From: Pseudomonadota bacterium
GTDB lineage: Bacteria > Pseudomonadota > Gammaproteobacteria > Burkholderiales > Casimicrobiaceae
DNA length: 64,000 nt
Direction: 5' to 3'
NCBI GenBank assembly: GCA_018241765.1
Contig: JAFEDD010000002.1
Coordinates: 95,725 to 159,724 of the forward strand
Under the pieces are notes generated by a model that saw only the letters and a program-made list of their open reading frames with translations, was not told where the DNA came from and ran no database searches. How positions within the stretch are numbered: position 1 is the first letter of the stretch; the number at the start of each line of letters is the position of its first letter. Below, piece by piece: positions 6,970 to 17,514 of the stretch. The translations under genes and the position numbers were made by a program.

Positions 6970-9645
6970 ATGAACGATGTAATGCACCTTGCCGGCCTCG
7001 AACCCCTCGCCATCGGCCCGGGCTCTCTTTTCGTCAACGTGGGCGAACGAACCAACGTCACAGGGTCGCGCGCATTCGCCCGTCTGATTCTCAACGGCGA
7101 CTATGCCGGCGCGGTCGAGGTGGCGCGCCAGCAGGTCGAAAACGGCGCACAGATCATCGACGTCAATATGGACGAAGCGATGCTCGATGGTCGTGCCGCG
7201 ATGATCAAGTTTCTCAACATCATTGCGACCGAACCGGATATCTCGAAGGTTCCCGTGATGATCGATTCATCGCGATGGGATGTCATCGAGGCGGGGCTCA
7301 AGTGCGTCCAAGGCAAGTGCATCGTCAACTCGATTTCGATGAAAGAGGGTGAAGAGTCGTTTCTGCGACAAGCGCGTCTGCTGCGACGTTTCGGCGCGGC
7401 CGCCGTGGTCATGGCTTTCGACGAGAGCGGACAAGCGGACACCTACCAGCGACGTATTGACGTCTGCGCACGCGCCTACCGGCTGTTGGTGGACGTGGTC
7501 GGTTTTCCCTCAGAGGACATCATCTTTGACCCCAACGTGTTCGCGCTCGCCACCGGCCTCGACGAACACGTCAACTACGGCGTCGATTTCATCGAGGCGG
7601 TGCGCTGGATTCATCAGCACCTCCCTGGGGCGAAAACCTCGGGTGGCATCTCGAACATGTCGTTCAGCTTCCGTGGCAATGATCATGTGCGTGAGGCGTT
7701 GCACACGGTGTTTCTCTACCACGCGATCAAGGCCGGGTTGACGATGGGGATCGTCAACGCCGGGCAGATTGGTATCTACGACGAACTTGAGCCGGCGCTT
7801 CGGGAGCGTTGCGAGGACGTGATTCTCAATCGCCGCTCCGACGCCACGGAGCGCCTGCTCGTATTCGCGGAAAGGGTGAAGGCGGGCGGCAAGGCGAGAA
7901 GCGAAGATCTCGGTTGGCGCGAGCTGCCGGTGAATGAACGCCTCAAGCATGCGCTCGTCAAGGGCATCACGACGTTCATCGTCGACGATACCGAGGAGGC
8001 GCGGCTGGGTTTCGAGCGGCCGTTGCAGGTCATCGAGGGGCCGCTCATGGAGGGCATGGACGTGGTGGGTGACCTCTTCGGGCAGGGCAAGATGTTTTTG
8101 CCTCAGGTCGTCAAATCCGCGCGCGTCATGAAGCAGGCGGTCGCACATCTGGTGCCATTCATCGAGGAGGAGAAGCGTCTGCTCGGCACGGAGGCGAAGA
8201 GCAAGGGAAAGATCGTTCTCGCCACCGTGAAGGGCGACGTACACGACATCGGCAAGAACATCGTCGGCGTAGTGCTTCAATGCAACAACTACGAAGTCAT
8301 CGATCTCGGCGTGATGGTGCCGTGCGACAAGATACTCGCCGTCGCCAAGGACTCCAACGCCAACATCATCGGCTTGTCGGGCCTGATCACACCATCGCTC
8401 GAAGAAATGGCGCATGTCGCGAAAGAGATGGAGCGTCTGGATTTTCACCTTCCGCTGCTGATCGGCGGTGCCACCACATCACGCATGCACACGGCGGTGA
8501 AGATTGCGCCAAACTATCGTAACGCTGTCGTTCACGTGGCCGATGCCTCGCGCGCCGTTGGGGTCGCGACGGCCTTGCTGAGCGCCGAACAGCGAGATGA
8601 CTTCGTCCAGGGCACGGCGAGCGAATATGCCCAAATCCGCGAGCGCCACGCACGACGCAAGGGCGCTCCCATGCTGACGCTCGATGCGGCGCGAAGCAAT
8701 CGTTTTCAGGGCTTTGCGGGCGACTATGCTCAGTATGCGCCACCCACGCCGCTGCAGATCGGCTGCCATCATCTGCGGGATTACCCATTGTCAGCGCTCG
8801 TGCCGTACCTCGACTGGACGCCGTTCTTCGTGGTGTGGGGTCTGGCCGGCAACTATCCGAAGATTCTCGCTGACGAAGTCGTTGGTGTAGAGGCACAGCG
8901 GGTGTTTCGTGACGGGCAGGAGATGCTCAAGCGCGTCGTGCAGGAGAAGTGGTTCACCGCAAACGCGGCCTACGCGCTGTTGCCGGCGGCCAGTGACGGC
9001 GACGACATCGTGATCTACACCGATGCCAGCCGACGCACCGTGGCCATGCGCTTGCAGACGCTGCGACAGCAGGCGGTCAAGGAGGCGGCGTTGCCCAACT
9101 ATGCGCTGGCCGATTTCGTGGCCCCGATCGACAGCGGGCGCGCCGACTACATCGGCCTCTTCGCGGTCACCGCGGGCATCGGGGCCGAAGCGCGACAACA
9201 AGGTTTCGTTGCGGCGAATGACGACTACAACGCCATCATGGTGCGGGCGTTGGCGGACCGGATGGCGGAGGCGTTTGCGGAGCATCTGCACGAACGCGTG
9301 CGCAAGGAATTCTGGGGTTACGCAAGCGACGAGCGGCTCGATAGCGACGCCTTGATTGGCGAGCAGTATCGTGGCATTCGCCCCGCGTCGGGATACCCTG
9401 CTTGTCCGGATCATCGGGCGAAGGGCGATCTCTTCCGCGTGCTTGATGCGGGCGCGATCGGCATGGCGCTCACCGAGAGCTTTGCGATGACACCGCCAGC
9501 CAGCGTCAGCGGGTTCTACTTTTCGCATCCGGGATCGTGCTACTTCACGGTGGGGCGGCTCGGTGACGATCAGTTCGCCGATTTGGCGCTGCGGCGTGCC
9601 GAGGACATCGACACTCAGAAGCGGGCACTGACGACGCTGGTCTGA
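6970..9645 (+). CDS. metH: Cobalamin-dependent methionine synthase, form without the homocysteine module
   Basis: The protein has 891 residues from the ATG at 6970. Full-length MetH is about 1,230 residues, so the N-terminal homocysteine/zinc module is absent. What remains is the pterin (methyltetrahydrofolate) module ([16 protein letters not shown], then [11 protein letters not shown]), the cobalamin cap, the Rossmann cobalamin module with DVHDIG (His425 is the lower ligand) and the reactivation module with [12 protein letters not shown] near residue 804. It methylates homocysteine to methionine using methylcobalamin. Betaproteobacteria often encode the homocysteine module as a separate upstream gene, but here the neighbours upstream are chromate transporter genes on the other strand. 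Confidence 0.95.
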   Translation: MNDVMHLAGLEPLAIGPGSLFVNVGERTNVTGSRAFARLILNGDYAGAVEVARQQVENGAQIIDVNMDEAMLDGRAAMIKFLNIIATEPDISKVPVMIDSSRWDVIEAGLKCVQGKCIVNSISMKEGEESFLRQARLLRRFGAAAVVMAFDESGQADTYQRRIDVCARAYRLLVDVVGFPSEDIIFDPNVFALATGLDEHVNYGVDFIEAVRWIHQHLPGAKTSGGISNMSFSFRGNDHVREALHTVFLYHAIKAGLTMGIVNAGQIGIYDELEPALRERCEDVILNRRSDATERLLVFAERVKAGGKARSEDLGWRELPVNERLKHALVKGITTFIVDDTEEARLGFERPLQVIEGPLMEGMDVVGDLFGQGKMFLPQVVKSARVMKQAVAHLVPFIEEEKRLLGTEAKSKGKIVLATVKGDVHDIGKNIVGVVLQCNNYEVIDLGVMVPCDKILAVAKDSNANIIGLSGLITPSLEEMAHVAKEMERLDFHLPLLIGGATTSRMHTAVKIAPNYRNAVVHVADASRAVGVATALLSAEQRDDFVQGTASEYAQIRERHARRKGAPMLTLDAARSNRFQGFAGDYAQYAPPTPLQIGCHHLRDYPLSALVPYLDWTPFFVVWGLAGNYPKILADEVVGVEAQRVFRDGQEMLKRVVQEKWFTANAAYALLPAASDGDDIVIYTDASRRTVAMRLQTLRQQAVKEAALPNYALADFVAPIDSGRADYIGLFAVTAGIGAEARQQGFVAANDDYNAIMVRALADRMAEAFAEHLHERVRKEFWGYASDERLDSDALIGEQYRGIRPASGYPACPDHRAKGDLFRVLDAGAIGMALTESFAMTPPASVSGFYFSHPGSCYFTVGRLGDDQFADLALRRAEDIDTQKRALTTLV

Positions 9646-10120
9646 TGGCTCGTCCGCAGGCCATTGCGTCGGCTGAACCAGCGCCAGCGGGGCGAGGGTA
9701 GTTCGCTCCCCGATCGCCACGCGGACCGGTTTGCATTTCACGAATCGCATTTGCGTCGGCGCGTTGCAGTGAGGCCGCAGTGCGCTCGATTGGCCCCCAA
9801 TATTTCACTGCGAACCACCCTCGCGCGTCGCGCAGGCTGTAGCATGTGAAGTCGTCGAGGCGCATGCTGCGACCCCCGCGCCGCAAGCGACGGCGGCCCC
9901 TTTCTGTCAACGCGACATCGCGCGGTCTCGAAGTGCCGCAGTGTCCAGCCCACGTGATGAGCCCGATACTTCGAATGCTCACCGCAGCGTGCCGGACGCG
10001 CACGAAGCGGCATCACGCACCTTCGGAATGCCCGGTCGCGCTCCCCGGTCGCGGGCAGTTTTTCTATCGTTCGCAGCGCAGCGTTGGCCGCCGCGGGCAT
10101 ACCCGTCGAATGAGGTCACT
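9646..10120. other. Intergenic region between metH and the MFS gene, no convincing gene
   Basis: About 475 bases. A minus-strand frame (starting MRLDDFTCYSLRDARG around 9865) runs through it but continues into the 3' end of metH, ends in low-complexity residues and resembles nothing I know. The frame of the MFS gene is also open upstream to 9941, but this part is arginine/serine-rich. I see no terminator with a T-run after metH. Confidence 0.4.
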
Positions 10121-11434
10121 GTGCCGTCGTTGCAACGTCTTTTCCTTTCATTGTGTGCCCGGGTCGGGGCACGACTACCAGCGATTGCGCCGGGTGATTT
10201 GTTGCATGATCGAAATTACCGTCGAATCTTCGGCTCTGTAGTCATCACCCACTTTGGTGCGCAGATCACGATGCTCGCATTGCCGCTCACGGCGGTGACT
10301 GTGCTCAATGCCACGCCTTCGCAGATGGGCTACCTGATGACTGCCGAAATCGCGCCGTTCGTTCTGCTGTCGCTTCCGGCGGGGGTGTGGCTCGACCGCG
10401 TGCGCAAACTGCCGGTCTACGTCGTCGGGGAATCGATGTTTGCGGTCACGTTGATGTCGGTGCCACTCGCCGCGTGGTCGGGGGTGTTGACCATGGCGTG
10501 GCTCTACGGCGTCGGCTTTGTGCTGGGTTGTGTCCACGTCTTTGGCGGCTCCGCGGCGCAGATCGTCCTCACCCAGATCGTTTCGCGGGAGCGGCTGGTT
10601 GAGGCGCATAGCAAAAACGCCTTGGCGGTTTCCGGCTCGGAGATAGCCGGCCCTGGCATAGCCGGCGCATTGATCAAGGTCCTTGGCGCCCCGTTTGCCA
10701 TCGCCTTTGATGCGTTGCTGATCGCGGCCTCTGTGATGTTGTTGCGCGGTGTCCGCAGTCCCGAGTCGACGCCGACGCGCTCGGGTGCGAGCTTTGGACA
10801 ACAGCTACGCGAGGGCGTCCGCTTCGTATTCCGCACGCCGATGCTCTGGATGCTTGCCCTGTTCGTTGGTTGCTGGCAACTGCTGCACCACATGGCGAAC
10901 GTCGTTCAGATTCTGGTCGCGTCGCGAGAACTGGGCATGTCTGCCCAGTCCATCGGCCTGTGCTACGTTGGCATGGGCGTAGGCACCATTGCGGCCAGTC
11001 TGTATGGCCGACGCGTCAGCGAGCGGTTTGGCCCAGGACCCACGATCGTCGCGGGCTTCGCCGTGAGTTCCGTGGGTTGGCTTTCGCTCGCTGCGGCCCC
11101 CGTGGGCGGCTTGGGTGTGTTGCTGTTTGCACTCACGCTGACCTGTTTTTCGAGCGGCGCGACGCTGATCTTCGTGAATTTTCTCGCTCTGCGTCAGGCA
11201 GCGACTCCCGAGCCGCTGCTCGGACGGATGACCAGCACCATGCGCTGGCTGATTCTCATCGGAGCGGGCCCCGGGGCGCTCCTTGGTGGCTACATTGGCG
11301 AGCATCTCGGCTTGCGCACCGTGTTGGGACTCGCGTCGCTGGGCGCGGGCGCTCTCGCGTTGGTCGCCTCACGCAATGCCATGCTCATGGGTACGCGCCG
11401 GCTGCCAACACCGGCGCCGGTGTCGAGCTGCTAG
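10121..11434 (+). CDS. MFS transporter of the MFS_3 / EntS-like type
   Basis: From a GTG at 10121, preceded at 5 nt by GAGG, the product has 437 residues; the frame is open further upstream, so the start is not certain. A cytoplasmic N-terminus ends in LLHDRNYRRIFGSVVITHFGAQIT, which is characteristic of the MFS_3 group and leads into TM1. About twelve membrane segments follow, with the TM2-TM3 loop LPAGVWLDRVRK. Relatives include the enterobactin exporter EntS and macrolide exporters, so drug or siderophore export is plausible but not shown. No siderophore genes are nearby. A palindromic repeat begins four bases after the stop. Confidence 0.85.
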   Translation: MPSLQRLFLSLCARVGARLPAIAPGDLLHDRNYRRIFGSVVITHFGAQITMLALPLTAVTVLNATPSQMGYLMTAEIAPFVLLSLPAGVWLDRVRKLPVYVVGESMFAVTLMSVPLAAWSGVLTMAWLYGVGFVLGCVHVFGGSAAQIVLTQIVSRERLVEAHSKNALAVSGSEIAGPGIAGALIKVLGAPFAIAFDALLIAASVMLLRGVRSPESTPTRSGASFGQQLREGVRFVFRTPMLWMLALFVGCWQLLHHMANVVQILVASRELGMSAQSIGLCYVGMGVGTIAASLYGRRVSERFGPGPTIVAGFAVSSVGWLSLAAAPVGGLGVLLFALTLTCFSSGATLIFVNFLALRQAATPEPLLGRMTSTMRWLILIGAGPGALLGGYIGEHLGLRTVLGLASLGAGALALVASRNAMLMGTRRLPTPAPVSSC

Positions 11435-11437
11435 ACA

Positions 11438-11602
11438 CTAGTGCCCTGAATTGGAAATTCGATGAACAAATCACCCGAAAATCGGCACCATGCGGTGTTG
11501 CGAATCCTCGCCATCGCTACGGCTATGGCTGCAGTTTGCGCCTTGCCTGACACCGATCTCGGTCGATTTGTCTTTCAACGAACCTCCAACTCACGACACT
11601 AG
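11438..11602. repeat. Palindromic MITE-like element A, 165 bp
   Basis: The element begins and ends with CTAGTG/CACTAG and its ends form an imperfect inverted repeat: 11438-11466 matches the reverse complement of 11574-11602 at 23 of 29 positions. The two arms meet at a central hairpin, GCCATCGC-TACG-GCTATGGC (11510-11529). No transposase frame lies inside. It shares its last four bases (CTAG, 11599-11602) with element B. The structure fits a non-autonomous mobile element or a large transcribed hairpin. Confidence 0.75.
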
Positions 11603-11766
11603 TGTCTCAACCCATAAGTTTCGCTATGTTCGACGCGCCCCGCATCGCCGACTGCTTTGTCGCTCATCCTCGCCATAGCGAGGGCTATGGCTGCGGTTCG
11701 CTTCGCGCACTCGGCGCGCGGATGCGCGTCTCGGCATGTACGCAAACTTATGGGCTGAGACACTAG
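11599..11766. repeat. Palindromic MITE-like element B, 168 bp
   Basis: The terminal inverted repeat is near perfect: 11599-11621 (CTAGTGTCTCA then CCCATAAGTTT) matches the reverse complement of 11744-11766 at 22 of 23 positions. The exact centre is an 8-bp perfect hairpin, GCCATAGC-GAGG-GCTATGGC (11672-11691). The 29-base core at 11666-11694 matches the core of element A (11505-11533) at 26 positions, although the outer arms differ. There is no coding capacity. The element ends 9 bases before the ABC exporter start, so its hairpin would lie in that gene's leader. Confidence 0.8.
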
Positions 11767-11775
11767 GCCGCCGCG

Positions 11776-13641
11776 ATGTTCAAGTACTTCGAACGCTTGG
11801 TGGAGACGTATCCACGCGAATCACCCAGCGTCGTTCCCAACGGGTTGTGGCCCTTTCTTTGGTCATGCACACGAGGCGTTCGTCCGTACATGGTGGTCGT
11901 GACGCTCACCGCCGGCCTCATCGGGTTGATCGAGGCCACGCTCTTTGCGATGCTCGGGCGACTTGTCGATTGGCTTGCGAAAACCGAACCGGCGCAGCTA
12001 TGGACGCAGCACCGGGAGGGGTTGCTGCTGCTGTTCGGGCTGTTGATCGCGAGCCCGGTTCTGGTGTCGGTGTTTGCGTTCTACAAGCATCAGGTCATCA
12101 TGGGCAACTTTCCGATGCGATTGCGCTGGAATTTCCATCGCATGATGCTGGCGCAAAGCATGAGCTTTTTTCAGGGTGAATTCGCCGGACGCGTCGCCAC
12201 CAAGGTCATGCAGACGGCGCTCGCGGTACGCGATACGTGGATGATCCTTACCGATGTCATGGTGTTCGTGACAATCTATTTTGCGACGATGGTGATTGGC
12301 GCCGGCGGCTTCGACTGGCGCATCGCGATTCCATTCATCGGATGGGTGTTCGCCTACGCCGTTGCATGCCGGTACTTCGTGCCGCGTCTGGCCAAGGTTG
12401 CCCAGGCCCAGGCCGACGCTCGTTCGTTGATGACGGGGCGGATCACCGACGCCTATACGAACATTGCGACCGTGAAGCTCTTTTCGCACGCGCAGCGCGA
12501 AGCAAGCTACGCAAGGAGCGCCATGCAGGAGTTCATGAGCACCGTATACACGCAATGGCGCTTCATTACCGCCTTCGACATCGTGCATCACGTGTTGATC
12601 ATCGGCCTCACACTATCGACGGTTGGTGTCACGCTCTGGCTGTGGTCCGATGGCTCCACGGGGATAGGCGCCGTGGCCGCGGCCGTGGCGATGACGCTTC
12701 GTCTCAACGGCATGTCGAATTGGATCATGTGGGAGCTCGCCAATCTGTTCGAGCAGATCGGGACCGTGCGCGATGGGCTGGACACGCTGTCGCGACGGCA
12801 GTTGGTGGTGGACAGGCCGCTGGCAAAGGAGATCTTCGTCCCGAAGGGTGAAATTCGCTTTGACGAAGTCACCTTCAGCTACATTGCCGAACCGCAGCGC
12901 TCGGCCGCAATGACTGCGGCGGCGCCGATTCGCCCGGTGTTTGACAGGTTGTCGTTCACCATTCGACCGGGAGAGAAGATCGGACTGGTCGGACGATCGG
13001 GCGCGGGGAAGTCGACCATCGTCAACCTGCTGTTGCGGTTCCACGACATCGAGAGTGGGCGCATCCTGATCGATGGTGTGGACATTGCCGGCGTCACCCA
13101 GGATAGCCTGCGGGCGCACATCGGCATGGTCACGCAGGATACGTCGCTACTCCACCGCTCGGTGCGGGACAACATCCTCTACGGGCGCCCCGAAGCCGAT
13201 GAGGCGGCGATGCTTGCTGCGGCCGTCCGCGCCGAGGCACACGATTTCGTGCTGCATCTGACCGACCCCGCAGGGCGAAGCGGGTACGACGCACACGTCG
13301 GGGAGCGCGGCGTCAAACTCTCTGGCGGTCAGCGACAACGGATCGCCATCGCCCGAGTGATGCTGAAGGACGCCCCGATCCTGGTGCTCGACGAGGCGAC
13401 CAGCGCGCTCGACTCGGAGGTCGAGGTGGCGATTCAGCAAAGTCTGTACCGACTGATGGAAGGCAAGACCGTCGTCGCCATTGCGCACCGGTTGTCGACG
13501 ATCGCAGCGATGGATCGACTGCTCGTGCTCGACGACGGACGTATCGTGGAGGAGGGCGATCACAAGTCGCTGCTTGCGCGCAAGGGGCTCTACGCGCGGC
13601 TCTGGGCGCACCAGAGCGGAGGGTTTCTCGGCGAGGAATGA
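11776..13641 (+). CDS. ABC exporter, fused membrane and ATPase domains
   Basis: The protein has 621 residues. The N-terminal 330 or so contain six membrane segments of the type I exporter fold. The ATPase domain has Walker A GRSGAGKST at 406-414, signature LSGGQ at 515-519, Walker B ILVLDEATSALD near 535-546 and switch histidine AHRLST. It acts as a homodimer or with a partner in the inner membrane; relatives (MsbA and multidrug types) move lipids, peptides or drugs. The substrate is not evident. The gene lies alone, directly downstream of element B, which leaves little room for a promoter outside the repeat. Confidence 0.92.
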   Translation: MFKYFERLVETYPRESPSVVPNGLWPFLWSCTRGVRPYMVVVTLTAGLIGLIEATLFAMLGRLVDWLAKTEPAQLWTQHREGLLLLFGLLIASPVLVSVFAFYKHQVIMGNFPMRLRWNFHRMMLAQSMSFFQGEFAGRVATKVMQTALAVRDTWMILTDVMVFVTIYFATMVIGAGGFDWRIAIPFIGWVFAYAVACRYFVPRLAKVAQAQADARSLMTGRITDAYTNIATVKLFSHAQREASYARSAMQEFMSTVYTQWRFITAFDIVHHVLIIGLTLSTVGVTLWLWSDGSTGIGAVAAAVAMTLRLNGMSNWIMWELANLFEQIGTVRDGLDTLSRRQLVVDRPLAKEIFVPKGEIRFDEVTFSYIAEPQRSAAMTAAAPIRPVFDRLSFTIRPGEKIGLVGRSGAGKSTIVNLLLRFHDIESGRILIDGVDIAGVTQDSLRAHIGMVTQDTSLLHRSVRDNILYGRPEADEAAMLAAAVRAEAHDFVLHLTDPAGRSGYDAHVGERGVKLSGGQRQRIAIARVMLKDAPILVLDEATSALDSEVEVAIQQSLYRLMEGKTVVAIAHRLSTIAAMDRLLVLDDGRIVEEGDHKSLLARKGLYARLWAHQSGGFLGEE

Positions 13642-13670
13642 TGGCGCAAAGCGCACCTCACCGCACGTCA

Positions 13671-14438
13671 TCAGCCGTAGGCCTCCGTCGTGATTTGCCC
13701 CGGCTGATCGTGACGATGTGGCCGCAAACCGAGTGCCATCAGGGCGGAGACGGTATCGGCAACCATCCTTGTACTGCCGCATACCATGCAATGGGCGTCG
13801 CTTGCGGTCAACATGAGGCCGGTCTTCTTGATGAGGCGACCATCGGTTATCGCTGCCGGAATGCGCCCGGACAAACTCCCTGGATGCGTGTCGCCGGTCA
13901 GCATCGAAACGTATCGGAAGCGTTGGCCATACCGACAGGAAAGCGCCTCCAAGCGTTCTCGATACGCCAGTTCGGGCACATGGCGTGCTCCGTGCACGAG
14001 AACGATTTGGCTGAACTTTTCCCATGTCGGCGTGCTGCGCAACAACGACAGGAACGGGCCGATTCCGGTGCCTGCAGCGAAGCACCACAGCGTGTTGGCG
14101 GGCGGAATCTTCTGCAATGTGAAGCCTCCGTTGCAGCGAGGCCCGAACCAGAGCCGATCTCCCGCCGTCAACGCGTGCAGGTGAGGCGAGAGCACGCCAC
14201 CTTCGGCCGCCGCTACCAACGAAAGCAGAATTTCATGCGGGCGATCCTCGGGCGAGTTGACCAGGGAGTAAGGCCGCAACGTCAAGACGCGCGGTGCTGC
14301 GTCACCCAGAAACAATCCTGCGCGGCAGTATTGACCCGCGGAAAAGTTCGGAAGATCCGCCTCGAAGCGAAGCGCGAACAGGGAATTCGTGAAATCGACG
14401 CGCTCAACGATGCGCCCTTCGATAAACTTGTCGGTCAT
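13671..14438 (-). CDS. fpr: Ferredoxin/flavodoxin--NADP reductase
   Basis: The protein has 255 residues from MTDKFIEG at 14438, the usual length for bacterial Fpr. It has the FAD-binding LRPYSLVNSPED motif, VLSPHLHALTAGDRL, the NADP-binding FAAGTGIGPFLSLLR and VHGARHVPELAYR, and the late MVCGSTRMV. The enzyme passes electrons between NADPH and ferredoxin or flavodoxin. It ends convergently with the ABC exporter gene and starts 35 nt from the divergent HAD gene. Confidence 0.94.
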   Translation of the reverse strand: MTDKFIEGRIVERVDFTNSLFALRFEADLPNFSAGQYCRAGLFLGDAAPRVLTLRPYSLVNSPEDRPHEILLSLVAAAEGGVLSPHLHALTAGDRLWFGPRCNGGFTLQKIPPANTLWCFAAGTGIGPFLSLLRSTPTWEKFSQIVLVHGARHVPELAYRERLEALSCRYGQRFRYVSMLTGDTHPGSLSGRIPAAITDGRLIKKTGLMLTASDAHCMVCGSTRMVADTVSALMALGLRPHRHDQPGQITTEAYG

Positions 14439-14473
14439 CTTCGATTCGACGCTCGGCGAAGGGCGCATTCTAC

Positions 14474-15121
14474 GTGGCTGTCACCACGCTGTTTTTTGAT
14501 CTCGATGGTACCGTCACGAACAATGTCGACGGGATTGCGCGTTGTCTGAACTACGCGCTGGAACAGCTCGGCTTTCCGGCGCTCGCCGACGACGAGGTCA
14601 CTGCATTCATCGGTCCTCCGTTTCGCGAGTCGCTGCCGCGCCGCTTTCCCGGCATTGACGCCGAAGCCGCGCTGCATTACTACCGCCACCGCTACGAGCA
14701 CACCGGATGGCGTGAAAACAGTCTCTACGACGGCATGGCCGAGGTCATTCGCCAATTGCATCTGCAAGGCTTCACGGTGGCCTTGTGCACGAGCAAACCG
14801 CGCGTCTTCGCCGAAAAGATTCTCGACCACTTTCAATTGACCCGATATTTCGATGGCATCCACGGCCCCGAGCTCGATGGACGCTTTGATCACAAGAGCG
14901 ACCTTCTGGCGCACTTGCTCGCGCACTACAAGGTGGCGCCTGCCAACGCCGTGATGATCGGCGATCGAGACAAGGACATCATGGCCGCGCTGCAGGTTGG
15001 CGTACATCCGCTGGGTGTGCTCTGGGGCTTCGGCAGTCGTGACGAGTTGCTGGGCGCAGGTGCGGAGCGACTCATCGATTCGCCCGCACAGCTGGTGCAC
15101 ACCGTCCACTCGATCACCTGA
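14474..15121 (+). CDS. HAD-family phosphatase, phosphoglycolate-phosphatase-like
   Basis: The protein has 215 residues from a GTG at 14474. Motif I is FDLDGT with Asp9 and Asp11 (nucleophile and acid/base), motif II lies in CTSKP, and motifs III/IV are in the lysine-containing region and [10 protein letters not shown] helical cap (residues about 18-85) puts it in the Gph/PNP-phosphatase-like group. The family hydrolyses small phosphate esters, and substrates cannot be read from sequence. It is followed 61 nt later by panC on the same strand. Confidence 0.85.
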   Translation: MAVTTLFFDLDGTVTNNVDGIARCLNYALEQLGFPALADDEVTAFIGPPFRESLPRRFPGIDAEAALHYYRHRYEHTGWRENSLYDGMAEVIRQLHLQGFTVALCTSKPRVFAEKILDHFQLTRYFDGIHGPELDGRFDHKSDLLAHLLAHYKVAPANAVMIGDRDKDIMAALQVGVHPLGVLWGFGSRDELLGAGAERLIDSPAQLVHTVHSIT

Positions 15122-15182
15122 ATCCGCACCGTCCCGTCTGCTGCATGGGTCGGTGCGCCCCTGGATTACCGAAGGCGCCGCG

Positions 15183-16013
15183 ATGGAACTGATCCACACC
15201 GTAGCCGAGCTGCGCAAGTACCTGCGTGGCATGCCCAACAACGTGTTCGTGCCGACGATGGGCAACTTGCACGAAGGACACTTGCGCCTCGTGGAGGAAG
15301 CCGCGCCGCGCGGCGCCTGCACTATCGTCAGCATCTTCGTCAATCGGTTGCAGTTCGGGCCGAAGGAAGATTTTGATCGCTACCCGCGGACTCTTGCCGA
15401 CGACTGCGCGAAGCTGTCGAGCATCGGCTGTGACGTCGTATTCGCTCCCAACGAGGCGGAGCTGTACCCGGAGCCGCAAACCTATACCGTGCAGCCGGAT
15501 GCGCTCGAACACATGCTCGAGGGTGCGTCGCGACCGGGTCACTTCCGGGGCGTGGCGACCGTGGTGCTGAAGCTCTTCAACATGGTGCAGCCGCACGCGG
15601 CCGTGTTCGGCAAAAAAGACTATCAGCAGTGCCTCGTGCTGCGCAACATGGTGCGGCAATTGGCGCTTCCGGTGGAGATCATCCTCGCCGAGACCGTGCG
15701 TGCGCAAGACGGGCTTGCCTTGTCCTCGCGAAATCAGTACCTGTCGGCCGCCGAGCGCGCGGAAGCACCGCGACTCTATCGCGTGCTGCAGGAAGTGCGC
15801 GACGCGGTGCGTACGGGAACCCACGCCTGGACGACCATCGAGGCGGAGGCGATGACGCAGCTCGAGCGGCATGGATGGCGCGCCGATTACATCACCGTGC
15901 GCCGTCGCAACGACCTCCATCTGCCGCGCGACGACGATCGAGAGTTGGTCGTTCTCGGCGCCGCCCGGCTCGGTGTTCCCCGTCTCATCGACAACCTCGA
16001 GATGACGCTCTGA
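15183..16013 (+). CDS. panC: Pantoate--beta-alanine ligase
   Basis: The protein has 276 residues from the ATG at 15183. It joins pantoate and beta-alanine at the expense of ATP, the last step to pantothenate. The nucleotidyltransferase signature is [11 protein letters not shown] at 24-34 (HIGH-type His30 and His33). Other family marks are [29 protein letters not shown], the KMSKS-like [11 protein letters not shown], and a C-terminal dimer domain. GNLHEGH replaces the more usual GALHEGH. No panB or panD is in the window. Confidence 0.96.
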   Translation: MELIHTVAELRKYLRGMPNNVFVPTMGNLHEGHLRLVEEAAPRGACTIVSIFVNRLQFGPKEDFDRYPRTLADDCAKLSSIGCDVVFAPNEAELYPEPQTYTVQPDALEHMLEGASRPGHFRGVATVVLKLFNMVQPHAAVFGKKDYQQCLVLRNMVRQLALPVEIILAETVRAQDGLALSSRNQYLSAAERAEAPRLYRVLQEVRDAVRTGTHAWTTIEAEAMTQLERHGWRADYITVRRRNDLHLPRDDDRELVVLGAARLGVPRLIDNLEMTL

Positions 16014-16026
16014 CGAGCCCGCGTCG

Positions 16027-17511
16027 CTACAGTCCGAACGCCGCTGCAAGTTCATCCATGCGCGCCTGAACGCTTGCGTCCATCGTTGCGACACGCCCCC
16101 ACTCTCGCGTCGTCTCAGCGGGCCACTTGTGCGTTGCATCGAGCCCCATCTTGCTGCCAAGCCCGGCGGCAGGAGAGGCGAAATCGAGATAGTCGATCGG
16201 CGTATTGTGTAGCGTCGTGGTGTCGCGCACGGGGTCGCATCGCGTCGTGATGGCCCAAATGACGTCGCTCCAGTGCCGAACATCGATGTCGTCGTCCACG
16301 ACCACGATGAACTTGGTGTACATGAACTGACGCAGGCTGCCCCAGATGCCCATCATGATGCGCTGCGCGTGGCCGGGGTAGGCCTTCTGGATGCTGACGA
16401 TTGCCATGCGATAGCTGCACGCTTCCATCGGCAGGTGGAAGTCGACGATCTCCGGGAACTGCCGCTGCAGCAGCGGGATGAACAGTTCATTCATGGCTAG
16501 AGCGAGCATCGCTGGCTCGTCCGGCGGGCGTCCGGTGTAAGTCGAGTGATAGATCGGCGAGCGCCGGTGGGTGATGCGCTCCACGGTCAGCAGCGGAAAT
16601 TCCATCAACTCGTTGTAGTAGCCCGTGTGATCGGCGAACGGTCCTTCCATGGCGTGCTGGAAGCCGCTGGGGTGGCTGTTGTCTGGCAGGATGCGCCCTT
16701 CGAGGACGAATTCCGCGCCCGCGGGCACTTGCAGCGAACTGCCGAGTGCATCCACGACATCGCTGCGCCCGCCTCGCAGCAGACCGGCGAACTGGTATTC
16801 GGAAACATTGTCCGGAATCGGCGCCACGGCAGCGAGTATCGTCGCCGGATCGGCACCAATCGCGATGGCGACAGGGAACGCGCTGCCAGGCTGCGCCAAC
16901 GCGTGATCGCGAAAGTCGAGGGCTCCGCCCCGATGGGGCAGCCAGCGCATGATGAGCGTGTTGCGAGAATGAACCTGCAACCGGTAAATGCCGAGGTTCT
17001 GCCGCGGTTTGTTGGGGCCACGCGTGATCGACACGCCCCATGTGATCAGGGGGGCTGCATCGTCGGGCCAGCAATGTTGCGCCGGCAGCTTCGCGAGATC
17101 GACGAACTCGGCTTCGTGCACGACTTCCTGGCAGGGCGCGTGACTGACGCGTCTTGGTGTGGCGCTCCATAACTGACGCAGCAGGGTGCCCACGCCACGC
17201 ACGTCGCGCAAGGTCCCTGAAGGCTGCGGATCGCGCAATTCGGCGAGCATCACGCCGAGCGCTCGCAACCCGACCTGATCGTGGGCGCCCATCGCGCGGG
17301 CAACGCGGGCGGTCGTGCCGAACAGATTGGCCAGCACCGGAATGGCTTGTTCGCCGGCACGCTCGAAGAGCAGCGCCGGGCCACCGGAGCGCAGCACGCG
17401 ACTGCACAGCGCAGTCATTTCGAGGTAGGGCGACACCGGCTCCGTGACGCGACGCAGTTCGCCGTCACGTTCGAGCTGCGTTATGAAGTCCCGCAGGTCG
17501 CGATAGGCCAC
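16027..17511 (-). CDS. ubiD: UbiD, 4-hydroxy-3-polyprenylbenzoate decarboxylase
   Basis: The protein has 494 residues, as usual for UbiD, and starts [22 protein letters not shown]. It removes the carboxyl group of polyprenyl-4-hydroxybenzoate in ubiquinone synthesis, using prenylated FMN made by UbiX. Conserved pieces include [30 protein letters not shown], the active-site [15 protein letters not shown] and [16 protein letters not shown]. It is the last gene of the minus-strand ubi group, three bases after ubiX. Confidence 0.96.
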   Translation of the reverse strand: MAYRDLRDFITQLERDGELRRVTEPVSPYLEMTALCSRVLRSGGPALLFERAGEQAIPVLANLFGTTARVARAMGAHDQVGLRALGVMLAELRDPQPSGTLRDVRGVGTLLRQLWSATPRRVSHAPCQEVVHEAEFVDLAKLPAQHCWPDDAAPLITWGVSITRGPNKPRQNLGIYRLQVHSRNTLIMRWLPHRGGALDFRDHALAQPGSAFPVAIAIGADPATILAAVAPIPDNVSEYQFAGLLRGGRSDVVDALGSSLQVPAGAEFVLEGRILPDNSHPSGFQHAMEGPFADHTGYYNELMEFPLLTVERITHRRSPIYHSTYTGRPPDEPAMLALAMNELFIPLLQRQFPEIVDFHLPMEACSYRMAIVSIQKAYPGHAQRIMMGIWGSLRQFMYTKFIVVVDDDIDVRHWSDVIWAITTRCDPVRDTTTLHNTPIDYLDFASPAAGLGSKMGLDATHKWPAETTREWGRVATMDASVQARMDELAAAFGL

Positions 17512-17514
17512 GGT

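Noticed and set aside
9545-10003. Minus-strand open frame between metH and the MFS gene, with an internal start MRLDDFTCYSLRDARG
   Set aside because: It runs into the 3' end of metH, has no ribosome site that I can defend, and ends in low-complexity residues; no family resemblance.
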